In this document: positions 14,670-21,922 of the stretch, piece by piece
Layout of the letters: every line of letters begins with the position of its first letter
Numbering within the stretch: the first letter of the stretch is position 1
Assembly: GCA_024277285.1 (NCBI GenBank)
Contig: JAJRVM010000266.1
Span: forward strand, 1-23,647
DNA length: 23,647 nucleotides
Direction of reading: 5' to 3'
Origin: Planctomycetota bacterium
GTDB taxonomy: Bacteria; Planctomycetota; Planctomycetia; Pirellulales; Pirellulaceae
The notes under the pieces: model-generated
Databases searched by the model: none
The model's input: the letters and a program-made list of their open reading frames with translations, nothing else
Told to the model about the DNA's origin: nothing
Position numbers and translations under genes: made by a program

Positions 14670-16655
14670 ATGTCGAGTTCGAAAAACACTTTGGCTAGAA
14701 CGGTTCTCTGCATGTCCCTGCTGTTAACTGCCAAGATTGGTTTGGCTGACCAGCACGTCGTGCGTCTGTCGAACGACTATCTGAGCCTTCAGATCACGAC
14801 CAGGGAAGACCGTGTTCAAACAACACGCATTGAAAATCGCAGGGCGGGAACGACGTTGGAACTCGTTGGCGACGATTTCGTCTTGGAGTTCGAGGATGGA
14901 AGCAGCATTGCCTCAAGTTCGCTGACCCTCGATAAAGTTATCAAAGATCCAAACGGGATTGAAGGGCAGGGGGGTAAAGGGCAGGGCGTCGCCTTCGAGC
15001 TCAGCGGCCAGGGGGTGCAGGTACGGTACGTTACCGAGCTTCGACCAGAGCAATGGTGGGCGTCGCGATGGCTCGAGATCCGAGGGACTCGGCGGCGTCT
15101 TTCACGCGTCCATTTGGCGCGCTGGAAATGCAGCGGCGCAACAGGACCTGCCGACGTTGGGAAGATCGTGGATCAAAGCCTCGGCTACCCGAGGGGGTGC
15201 GGGCAAGTCGTCTATGCCAAAGACCTCTTCTTCGCCATTGCTCATCCCGGCGCGGAGAACTTTGTCACTGGCGATGGGGCCACTGGCGATGGGATCACTT
15301 GTTCCATCCCCGCGTACCGTGAAATTTCCGATGAAGAGACGATCCGCACGCCCAAGTTGGTTGTCGGAGCCGGCGCGGCGGGAGATGCCTGGCGTGGTTT
15401 CGTTCGATACATCGATGCGACCCGCCCCGTGCCGTCGCGGATGCTCTTCATGGTCAACGACTGGTATTGGCAAGACAAATCAAAACCGCTTCGCGCACTC
15501 GACGCGCTGGTCGCGGTCAAGCGGAAGAGTGGTGTTCCGGTGGACACTTTCACTTTGGACGATGGCTGGGACTTCGATTGGGATGACCAGACGAAGATCT
15601 GGGGGCGTTTGAACCGCAAGCGTTTTCCCGGCGGCTGGGATGCATTGCAAGCGGCGGCGCGTGCCGGAGAAATGAACGTCTCGCTTTGGGTCGGCCCGAT
15701 CGGAGGCTACCAATACCGTCCAAGGAGAATCGCATTCGCGCGTGAGATCGGCTTTGAAATCTATGGTGACAAGCTGTGTTTGAATGGACCCCGCTACAAG
15801 AAGCACGTGATCGACAGCTTCAAGCACTGGGCGGCTCAAGGCATGGACTACATCAAAGTCGACGGGTTCTGGCCCGATTGCCCCAAAGCGGAACATGGTC
15901 ATCCGGTGGGACCGTCAGGCGGAATCGCACAAATGGACGGCCTCATCGATGTATTCGCCGCTTGGAGAACGGCGCGACCAGACCTATTGATCGGTTACAC
16001 CTCCGGTTCGCATCCTTCTCCGTTCTGGCTCCAGCACGCGGACTATGTCTGGCGTGGAGGACGCGACGACAACCACTCGGGCAAGGGAACGCCATTTGAC
16101 CAGCACAACACGTACCTCGACTCGATCCTCCAGAACCATCGCGGCACCGACATGCCGATCTCGGCGTTCGTCACTTTCGACATCGTCCAAGACCGCATTC
16201 GCGGCGGCGATGAACGAAGTCTCGAACGTGGTTTCTGGTGGCTCGCGGCGCGCACGTCGCTGCATCACGATTGGTACATCCAGGCGACCGACCTCTCGCT
16301 CGCACAGTGGAAGACGCTGGCCAAGGCGGCACGTTGGGCGAAACGACACGAGAAGACTTTTCGCTTCAGTCGCATGATCGGCGGAGATCCGAGCAAGGGC
16401 GAGACGTATGGGTTTTCCGCCTTCGATGGTAAACGCGGCATTCTCGCCATAAGGAATCCGAGCGATCAACCGAGCGTGTTAGAAGGCACATTGGCGCAGT
16501 GGCTCCTGCTGCCCGACGCCGCCCGCGATCGGACTTATGATCTGCACGGTGTTCACGGCCACATTCACACCCTGGAAGGTTCGCACGCGGCCATGGAGCC
16601 GTTACGGATCGAGATTCCCGCACTAGAAATCGCCGTCTTTGAGGTGTACCCCTAA
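14670..16655 (+). CDS. Secreted clan GH-D (alpha-galactosidase-like) glycoside hydrolase
   Basis: The 661-aa product starts with a signal peptide (about residues 1-26, hydrophobic core VLCMSLLLTAKIGLA). Residues about 28-240 look like a beta-rich N-terminal domain. A (beta/alpha)8 barrel follows, with MLFMVNDWYWQ, FTLDDGWDFDW (294-304), SLWVGPIG, and a nucleophile-type motif MDYIKVDGFWPDC with D398. Downstream, a GYTSGSHPSPFWLQHADYVWRGGRDD segment supplies R462/R465 and D466/D467, where clan GH-D enzymes place the acid/base. A short C-terminal beta domain follows. Start ATG 14670 follows GAGGGA by 4 nt. Family GH36 or GH27-like is the best call; substrate unknown. Its location beside apiose catabolism suggests a plant pectic glycan. 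Two 15-bp-period duplications occur (14962-14986 and 15266-15295). Confidence 0.75.
   Translation: MSSSKNTLARTVLCMSLLLTAKIGLADQHVVRLSNDYLSLQITTREDRVQTTRIENRRAGTTLELVGDDFVLEFEDGSSIASSSLTLDKVIKDPNGIEGQGGKGQGVAFELSGQGVQVRYVTELRPEQWWASRWLEIRGTRRRLSRVHLARWKCSGATGPADVGKIVDQSLGYPRGCGQVVYAKDLFFAIAHPGAENFVTGDGATGDGITCSIPAYREISDEETIRTPKLVVGAGAAGDAWRGFVRYIDATRPVPSRMLFMVNDWYWQDKSKPLRALDALVAVKRKSGVPVDTFTLDDGWDFDWDDQTKIWGRLNRKRFPGGWDALQAAARAGEMNVSLWVGPIGGYQYRPRRIAFAREIGFEIYGDKLCLNGPRYKKHVIDSFKHWAAQGMDYIKVDGFWPDCPKAEHGHPVGPSGGIAQMDGLIDVFAAWRTARPDLLIGYTSGSHPSPFWLQHADYVWRGGRDDNHSGKGTPFDQHNTYLDSILQNHRGTDMPISAFVTFDIVQDRIRGGDERSLERGFWWLAARTSLHHDWYIQATDLSLAQWKTLAKAARWAKRHEKTFRFSRMIGGDPSKGETYGFSAFDGKRGILAIRNPSDQPSVLEGTLAQWLLLPDAARDRTYDLHGVHGHIHTLEGSHAAMEPLRIEIPALEIAVFEVYP
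15266..15295. repeat. 15-bp imperfect tandem duplication in the GH-D gene
   Basis: cactggcgatggggc (15266-15280) and cactggcgatgggat (15281-15295) encode TGDGATGDGI. A second 15-bp-period repeat, aagggcaggg at 14962 and again at 14977, lies upstream in the same gene. Confidence 0.75.
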
Positions 16656-16662
16656 GCGACAT

Positions 16663-16683
16663 GCCAAAACGGAGGCAGGCGTC
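16663..16683. repeat. Dispersed repeat (gccaaaacgga-type), copy 3
   Basis: gccaaaacggaggcaggcgtc is identical to 14578-14598. It begins 8 nt after the GH-D stop. Confidence 0.8.
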
Positions 16684-16691
16684 CAGTGTGG

Positions 16692-16710
16692 CACGCCGCT
16701 CCGCGGCGTG
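16692..16710. repeat. Perfect hairpin, copy 1 (other copy 19612-19630)
   Basis: CACGCCGC, TCC, GCGGCGTG: 8-bp perfect stem with a 3-nt loop, followed by aacac. The identical 19-mer recurs after the beta-helix gene. It could stop rightward transcription, but no T-tract follows. Confidence 0.75.
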
Positions 16711-16714
16711 AACA

Positions 16715-16802
16715 CTTAGGAGCTGTGCACTGGCTCCGTTCGCGAGTGATATTGGTTGGTAATGGCAGCGTCTCTTGTGCTCACTCAGCCAGTGCCACCC
16801 AA
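16715..16802. repeat. 88-bp palindromic-ended repeat, copy 1 (REP/MITE-like)
   Basis: Matches 19750-19837 at 87 of 88 positions, same orientation. Near its ends it carries perfect 9-bp inverted repeats, GCACTGGCT and AGCCAGTGC. It has no coding capacity. The size and inverted ends suggest a REP- or MITE-like element. Confidence 0.85.
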
Positions 16803-16889
16803 TGCCAGTACCAAAACGGAGACCGTCGTCGGTACGGTTCCAGCACCGAACTTACATGAACAACCGCCGATAAAGGACGCACAACCTCC

Positions 16890-19601
16890 ATGAAAGCCAA
16901 AACATTGATTGAATTCGGGATCGCATGCGTGATCTCGGCATCGGTCGGGCTCGCTGAAGACTACTACGTGGCCACTGACGGCCTCGACACCAACCCCGGT
17001 ACGCTGGTCGCACCGTTTGCGACACTCACACGAGCCCAGTCGGCAGCGCGGAACCTGCGTGCCACCGCTGACAAACAACAGTCAGTGACGGTCTATGTTC
17101 GTGGCGGCATCTACCAGCTTGCCGAGCCCTTAACGCTGACCAACGAGGACGCGGGCACAGCCGCGGCGCCAGTCGTTTATCGAGCGTATGCCGACGAGAC
17201 ACCAGTACTCACCGGCGGTGTTCCGATCACCGGGTTCACCCAACACACCGGCGCAATCCTTAAGTGCGATGTCACGTCACAGTACCCCAGTGGTGAACGG
17301 TTCAAGCAGCTTTATTATGATGGCCAGCGCCAAACGCTTGCACAGTATCCCAACATCGATCCGGCCGATCCGATCACGAGTGGTTGGGCGTTTGTCGATC
17401 CGAAGCCAGTTCCCAAGGAAGTCCTCACCGCGGTCTCAGCAAAACGCGCGTTTTGTTTCTCGTCACAAGACAACCGTTCGTGGGCCCGACCCACTGATGG
17501 AGAAGTTTTTATCTATCCAACCCATGAGTGGTGGAACAACATCGTGCCGATCGAGTCAGTCGATTCATCGCGGCAACTCATTACGCTGCGCAAAAACTGC
17601 TCTTACGAGATCACGCCGGGCGACCGGTACTTCGTGCGCGGCCTGTTCGAGGAGCTTGACGCGCCGGGCGAGTGGTATTTGGACACCGGTGCCCACGTGC
17701 TTTACTTTTGGCCGCCACGTCGCGTCAAAGACGCGGCCATTACCGTTTGGGCTCCGAAGCTCAAGTCGCTGATCCAATTTGAAGCCGATGCCGCCTTCAT
17801 CACCGTGCAAGGGTTCACACTGGAATGCTGTTCGCATACGGCGCTTTTGATGAAGGACGCGCGACACTGCACAGTCGCCGGTTGTACGATCCGCAACACG
17901 ACCGGCTACGCGGGCGCTGCCATTGCCATCCGCAGCGGAAACCGCAATCAAATCGTAGGCTGTGATATCCATGATGTCGGCAGCAACGGTATCCAACTGA
18001 GTGGCGGCGACCAGAAGACGCTCACCCCAGGAAACAATGTAGCCGAAAACAACCATATCACTCGGACCGGTCTGGATTATCGCCAAGGCGTAGGGATTGC
18101 CCTCCAAGGTGTGGGCAACCGTGTGTCGCGCAACACGATTCATCACCTGCCCCGTTTCGCTATTCAGTTTGGTGGCAACCGCAACACAATTGAACGGAAT
18201 CACCTTCACCATGTTTGCCTGGACACCATGGACACGGGTGCCATTTACGGCATGTCCTTGAACTGGTTTTCCGCACATGGCACGGTGATCCGGCACAACT
18301 TCATCCACGACGTCATCGGCCGTAGCGGCAAGGACGGCACGTGGCGTTCGCCCTACTATGCCTGGGGCATCTACCTGGACTGGTCCGCGATGGGCTGTAC
18401 TGTCTCCGGCAACATTGTCGCACGCTGTTCACGCAGTGGCATCCACTTGCACGACGGGCGCGACAACCTGATCGAAAACAATATCATCATCGAGTGTGGG
18501 ACCGGTCTGCACGAAAATGCCCACGGCAACCAGATCGAAGGAAACGGCTGGAATACGGAAAGCCAGTATTGGAAACGAGGACTTAGTATTTTCAACTGGG
18601 CAAAACAATACGAGAGCGTGGCCACCGAACCAGCTTGGCAGAACGTCACTAGCTTGCGCGATCCGCGCACGCTGGCGTTGTCTGACGGCCGCACGATGTA
18701 CAACAACATCATCCGTCGCAATATCCTGGCGTACCGGAACACGCGCTCTCTCGCCATACGGCTTCGAAACGTGCCGGTGGACCATAACCAATGCGACCGG
18801 AACCTCATCTGGCACGACGGTCAGCCGATCCGCACCGACGTGTTTAGAGTGAAGGATACAACCGGTCCTAACCTAATCGCGAATCCTAGCTTTGAAACGG
18901 TCACCAACGGCGACGCACCTGCCCATTGGCTCTGTCGGCTGCCATCTGCCGAATCCACAGCAGCATGCGTATCCGCCGCCAGTCACGACGGCGAGAGCGC
19001 GTTGCGTCTTCGAGCGGTCGCATCACCGGCAAATGCCGACAAGCCTGAGTGGGAACGCCAGATCGCTGTCAGCAGCACGTTCATCAAGCAGGTGACTCCA
19101 GGCCAAGCCTATCAGTTCGCCGTCTGGCTGAAAGCAGACAAGCAGCATACTCCCGTCCGGATCGAGCCGCTTTCGTTTCGCAAAAACGCGTACTACGTCA
19201 GTTTCGGCCAAGAGCAGACCGTCGGCGTCGATTGGAAACGGTATGATGTGGCATTCCAATTCCCCAAACAGAATGACGCCAACTATCACGATGGCATGAC
19301 TGACACATTTTACGTCCGCGTCACACTGCGTAGCGATGCAGGTACACTCTGGATCGATGACGCTGAGCTGCGCACCGCCACCGTGCTGCCCCAATGGCAA
19401 GCCTGGCAGGACCTGGGCTGGGATCGGCACTCCATCGTTGCCGACCCACAGTTTGTCGACCCGGACCACGACGACTATCGGCTCAAACGCACATCCCCCG
19501 CCTGGAAACTCGGCTTCAAACCGATCCCCATCGATCAGATAGGCTGTTATCAGGATCCGTCGCGCGCGTCATGGCCGATCGACAAATCGTCTACCAAGTG
19601 A
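16890..19601 (+). CDS. Secreted parallel beta-helix protein, GH141-like, with CBM4/9-like domain
   Basis: The 903-aa product has a signal peptide (about residues 1-22, ending VGLA). The mature N-terminus has DYYVATDGLDTNPGT, PFATLTRAQSAARNLR, VTVYVRGGIYQL and YRAYADETPVLTGG, the opening seen in GH141-like (fucosidase/xylanase) and related beta-helix proteins. A right-handed helix follows at about 290-600 with many IRxN/GNRN turns (TIRNTTGYAGAA, GSNGIQLSGG, NNHITRTGLD, GNRNTIERNHLHHV, NLIENNIIIECG). Residues about 660-828 (ANPSFETVTNG ... LWIDDAEL) resemble a CBM4/9 carbohydrate-binding module. The helix domain resumes at the end with VADPQFVDPDHDDYRLKRTSPAW. Catalytic residues were not assigned. 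An AAAGGA site lies about 12 nt before ATG 16890. It probably acts on plant-type polysaccharide; enzyme specificity is open. Confidence 0.72.
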   Translation: MKAKTLIEFGIACVISASVGLAEDYYVATDGLDTNPGTLVAPFATLTRAQSAARNLRATADKQQSVTVYVRGGIYQLAEPLTLTNEDAGTAAAPVVYRAYADETPVLTGGVPITGFTQHTGAILKCDVTSQYPSGERFKQLYYDGQRQTLAQYPNIDPADPITSGWAFVDPKPVPKEVLTAVSAKRAFCFSSQDNRSWARPTDGEVFIYPTHEWWNNIVPIESVDSSRQLITLRKNCSYEITPGDRYFVRGLFEELDAPGEWYLDTGAHVLYFWPPRRVKDAAITVWAPKLKSLIQFEADAAFITVQGFTLECCSHTALLMKDARHCTVAGCTIRNTTGYAGAAIAIRSGNRNQIVGCDIHDVGSNGIQLSGGDQKTLTPGNNVAENNHITRTGLDYRQGVGIALQGVGNRVSRNTIHHLPRFAIQFGGNRNTIERNHLHHVCLDTMDTGAIYGMSLNWFSAHGTVIRHNFIHDVIGRSGKDGTWRSPYYAWGIYLDWSAMGCTVSGNIVARCSRSGIHLHDGRDNLIENNIIIECGTGLHENAHGNQIEGNGWNTESQYWKRGLSIFNWAKQYESVATEPAWQNVTSLRDPRTLALSDGRTMYNNIIRRNILAYRNTRSLAIRLRNVPVDHNQCDRNLIWHDGQPIRTDVFRVKDTTGPNLIANPSFETVTNGDAPAHWLCRLPSAESTAACVSAASHDGESALRLRAVASPANADKPEWERQIAVSSTFIKQVTPGQAYQFAVWLKADKQHTPVRIEPLSFRKNAYYVSFGQEQTVGVDWKRYDVAFQFPKQNDANYHDGMTDTFYVRVTLRSDAGTLWIDDAELRTATVLPQWQAWQDLGWDRHSIVADPQFVDPDHDDYRLKRTSPAWKLGFKPIPIDQIGCYQDPSRASWPIDKSSTK

Positions 19602-19611
19602 CGCAGTCTGC

Positions 19612-19630
19612 CACGCCGCTCCGCGGCGTG
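19612..19630. repeat. Perfect hairpin, copy 2
   Basis: Identical 19-mer to 16692-16710, 11 nt after the stop of the beta-helix gene. Confidence 0.75.
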
Positions 19631-19749
19631 AACAACACACGCTGCAAACGCCTCACATATTCACAACCACCACGTTTCAACGGCACGGCGTGCCACCCTA
19701 CGCCAGTGCTTTCTCCACTCCCTTGCATCTGGGTGTGAAATGGAACAGT

Positions 19750-19837
19750 CTTAGGAGCTGTGCACTGGCTCCGTTCGCGAGTGATATTGGTTGGTAATGG
19801 CAGCGTATCTTGTGCTCACTCAGCCAGTGCCACCCAA
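19750..19837. repeat. 88-bp palindromic-ended repeat, copy 2 (REP/MITE-like)
   Basis: 87 of 88 identities with 16715-16802, same orientation, with the same 9-bp inverted ends. Confidence 0.85.
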
Positions 19838-19950
19838 CCCCCAAACCCCGCAGGGGTGGCCCCAAAACAGAAGCCCGTGAACGGTTATCTTTTCTTTACC
19901 CGGAGGCGCCGTTCCCCGCAGGCGCTGCTCGCGCCACAAGAGGATTCCTC

Positions 19951-21327
19951 TCAAGTCAGCTGGGGCAACTCATAGCCCTTGCGGCGCGGACGTGAGATGT
20001 ACTCCGACTTATTTGCTTCGTCGCTGTTGGTAAAGCGTTCGGTCTTGGGGTCCCAACGCAGCTTCTTGCCAACTTGCCCCACTTGGCGAACAATGTTCAC
20101 CAGGTAACACAAGGTCGTGGCGCGCAGGCCGATTTCGATGTCCGCATTGGCTCGCTTGCGCGTCTTGATGCAATCGACCCAGTTCTCAATGTGGTACTGC
20201 GTCTCGGGCTTGGTGATCGGGCCGGGATTGTCCGGAGATTTCAGCAATTCCTTGTTGCTCGACGAGATCTTGTTGCGATTGATCTCCAACTTGCCGTTCT
20301 CGCCAATAAAGATAGCGCCGAGTCCAGGGCCCCAGTCGCCATTGAGATGCAGACGCAGCTCGGTCCCGTTGGCGTACCACATACGCACTTTCGCGCGTGG
20401 CCCTTCGACCGGCTTGGCTAGGTTAATCAGATAGTCGAGACGAGTTTCATCCACTTCGGTCACCGTCTCGAACTTGCCGCACGGCCGGTCTTCGACCGGT
20501 TCCTCCAGCAATATCTCGACCGGCCCGGTGTCGTCCGTGCCAAGGGCGCGTTGGATCTGATCGTACGAGTGCGTCCCCCAACCGGTGACTCCGTAGCACA
20601 AGCCGCCGCCATCATACGCCAACCACTTCTCCCAGCGATGCTGCAGTTCATGGCGATAAGGTCGCATCTCCGCCTGGTTCGTCCAGACGTCCCACCAACC
20701 GGGCCGGCCACCGGTCGGCAAGGGCTCGGCATCGCCACCGGTCCAGCGCACCGGGCCGACGAAGTTGGGTGCCAGAACGGTCTTGATCTTGCCAAGCGCG
20801 CCATTCTTGACCAGGTCGCTGGCCCAGGTGTTAATCGGCATCGACCGTTGTTGCGTGCCGACTTGGGTTACCCGTTTGTATTTTCGTGCCGCATTGACCA
20901 TCGCCCGCCCCTCGCTGATCGAAAGGCACATCGGCTTCTCGATGTAGGCGTCCATTCCGGCCTGCATCGCCTGCATCGCGATCCACGCCCGCGCGTGCGT
21001 CGTGGTTTCCACCATCACACCGTCCAGCTTCTCTTTGTCGATCATCTCGCGAAAATCTTCGTACGTCGCCCAGTTTTTGTCCTTGCCTACGATCTTGACA
21101 AACGTATCGATAGCCGGCTTGAAACAGTCGCAGACGGCAACCAGGTTTAGCCCCGACGTCAGTGCACAGCTTTCAGCAATCGTCCTGGCCCGGCCCCCGA
21201 GTCCGATGATGCCGACATTAATGCGCTCGTTCGCGCCAAACACGGTTGACGGCACGACGTACGGCATTGCGAAAGCCGCCGCCCCCGTCTTGAGAACATC
21301 TCGGCGCGACCATTTCTTGTGCGACAT
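19951..21327 (-). CDS. Tat-exported Gfo/Idh/MocA family oxidoreductase
   Basis: The 458-aa protein starts with a Tat signal (SRRDVLKTGAAAFAMP, R8-R9) and a cleavage region near VFGAN. The Rossmann motif IGLGGRA lies at 41-47, the catalytic lysine motif EKP at 130-132, and GWGTHSYDQIQRALG supplies the usual substrate-site histidine. The C-terminal half (WYANGTELRLHLNG, YHIENWVDCIKTRKR, GLRATTLCYLVNI) matches the large planctomycete-type secreted subgroup. Start ATG 21327 follows AAGGAG by 7 nt. Members of this subgroup act, where known, on sugars or glycosides with tightly bound NAD(P), but the substrate here is unknown. It is convergent with the beta-helix gene and separated from it by repeats. 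Unlike ApsD at 1055-2083 it is exported, so the two are not simple duplicates. Confidence 0.85.
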   Translation of the reverse strand: MSHKKWSRRDVLKTGAAAFAMPYVVPSTVFGANERINVGIIGLGGRARTIAESCALTSGLNLVAVCDCFKPAIDTFVKIVGKDKNWATYEDFREMIDKEKLDGVMVETTTHARAWIAMQAMQAGMDAYIEKPMCLSISEGRAMVNAARKYKRVTQVGTQQRSMPINTWASDLVKNGALGKIKTVLAPNFVGPVRWTGGDAEPLPTGGRPGWWDVWTNQAEMRPYRHELQHRWEKWLAYDGGGLCYGVTGWGTHSYDQIQRALGTDDTGPVEILLEEPVEDRPCGKFETVTEVDETRLDYLINLAKPVEGPRAKVRMWYANGTELRLHLNGDWGPGLGAIFIGENGKLEINRNKISSSNKELLKSPDNPGPITKPETQYHIENWVDCIKTRKRANADIEIGLRATTLCYLVNIVRQVGQVGKKLRWDPKTERFTNSDEANKSEYISRPRRKGYELPQLT

Positions 21328-21922
21328 CTCGAATCTCCTTTTCTGACAACAATGAGAATGATTGGCTGGTTAATCAGGTGGTTGAATGGCTGACCGATAG
21401 CGGGCAAGCGTGGACGAGCCCCCCCCCACTACGGGTTACTCGCTGCAAATCGCCTCAGGCTGCTCCCTCAGCCAGCACTCCCACCGATCATACACCGACT
21501 TCGTCCGAAGTGAAACAAAGCGTCCACGGGATCCGAACAGGTGAACCACGAACGAACGCCGATGAATAGCAAAAGTGGCAAGAGTAGACTGTCTGCCCTT
21601 GTGTCTTCGGCACTCCGTGCCGTTTCACGACGCGGAGCGTCCATGTCATGACTCTCCTTGCTGATTCGCAATACGTGGTGGCGCACAACGCTGCACAGAG
21701 CAACCCTACGTAACACAATGCGACAAGACGCTTCACAATGTCTCACCGAGATTTGCAAGAAGTGACAATCCTCTCGTGACTTCACCGTAAACAGCCTGCC
21801 GCAAGTAACTTAGGCGCTTCGTCAAAAGAGGTTAAACGTGGAAGGGTGTCAGGAACCTTTTCGACGTTCAGCAGGGATGACGAGCCCCGCGCTCGGGAAA
21901 GATTCCCAAGCTACTCTGCCCC
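21328..21922. other. About 600-bp intergenic region between the CHAT gene 3' end and the Gfo/Idh/MocA gene
   Basis: No gene is supported on either strand; open frames here (up to 105 codons) lack protein-like character. I see the AAGGAG site of the oxidoreductase gene at its left end, a run of nine C (21419-21427), and a small stem GGCTG/CAGCC around 21449-21464. Nothing is recognisable as a structured RNA. Confidence 0.4.

Larger units (their letters stand above)
16656..16889. other. Intergenic repeat block upstream of the beta-helix gene
   Basis: It is almost entirely repeat: a gccaaaacgga-type element (16663-16683), a perfect hairpin (16692-16710) and an 88-bp element (16715-16802). The last part (16803-16889) contains another ccaaaacggag and an AAAGGA site about 12 nt before the next start. 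Confidence 0.6.
19602..19950. other. Intergenic repeat block downstream of the beta-helix gene
   Basis: No gene. It contains the hairpin copy (19612-19630), a short palindrome (GGCACG/CGTGCC near 19683-19695), the 88-bp element copy (19750-19837) and a degenerate ccaaaacagaag element near 19861. It separates two convergent genes. Confidence 0.6.

Noticed and set aside
13371..19837. CRISPR array suggested by recurrent short repeats
   Set aside because: The repeats are few, irregularly spaced, of different families and interrupted by genes; there is no regular repeat-spacer pattern or cas gene.
21328..21922. Possible small genes in the long gap near the right end
   Set aside because: Open frames are short, overlapping on both strands, Cys/Arg-rich and without recognisable starts.
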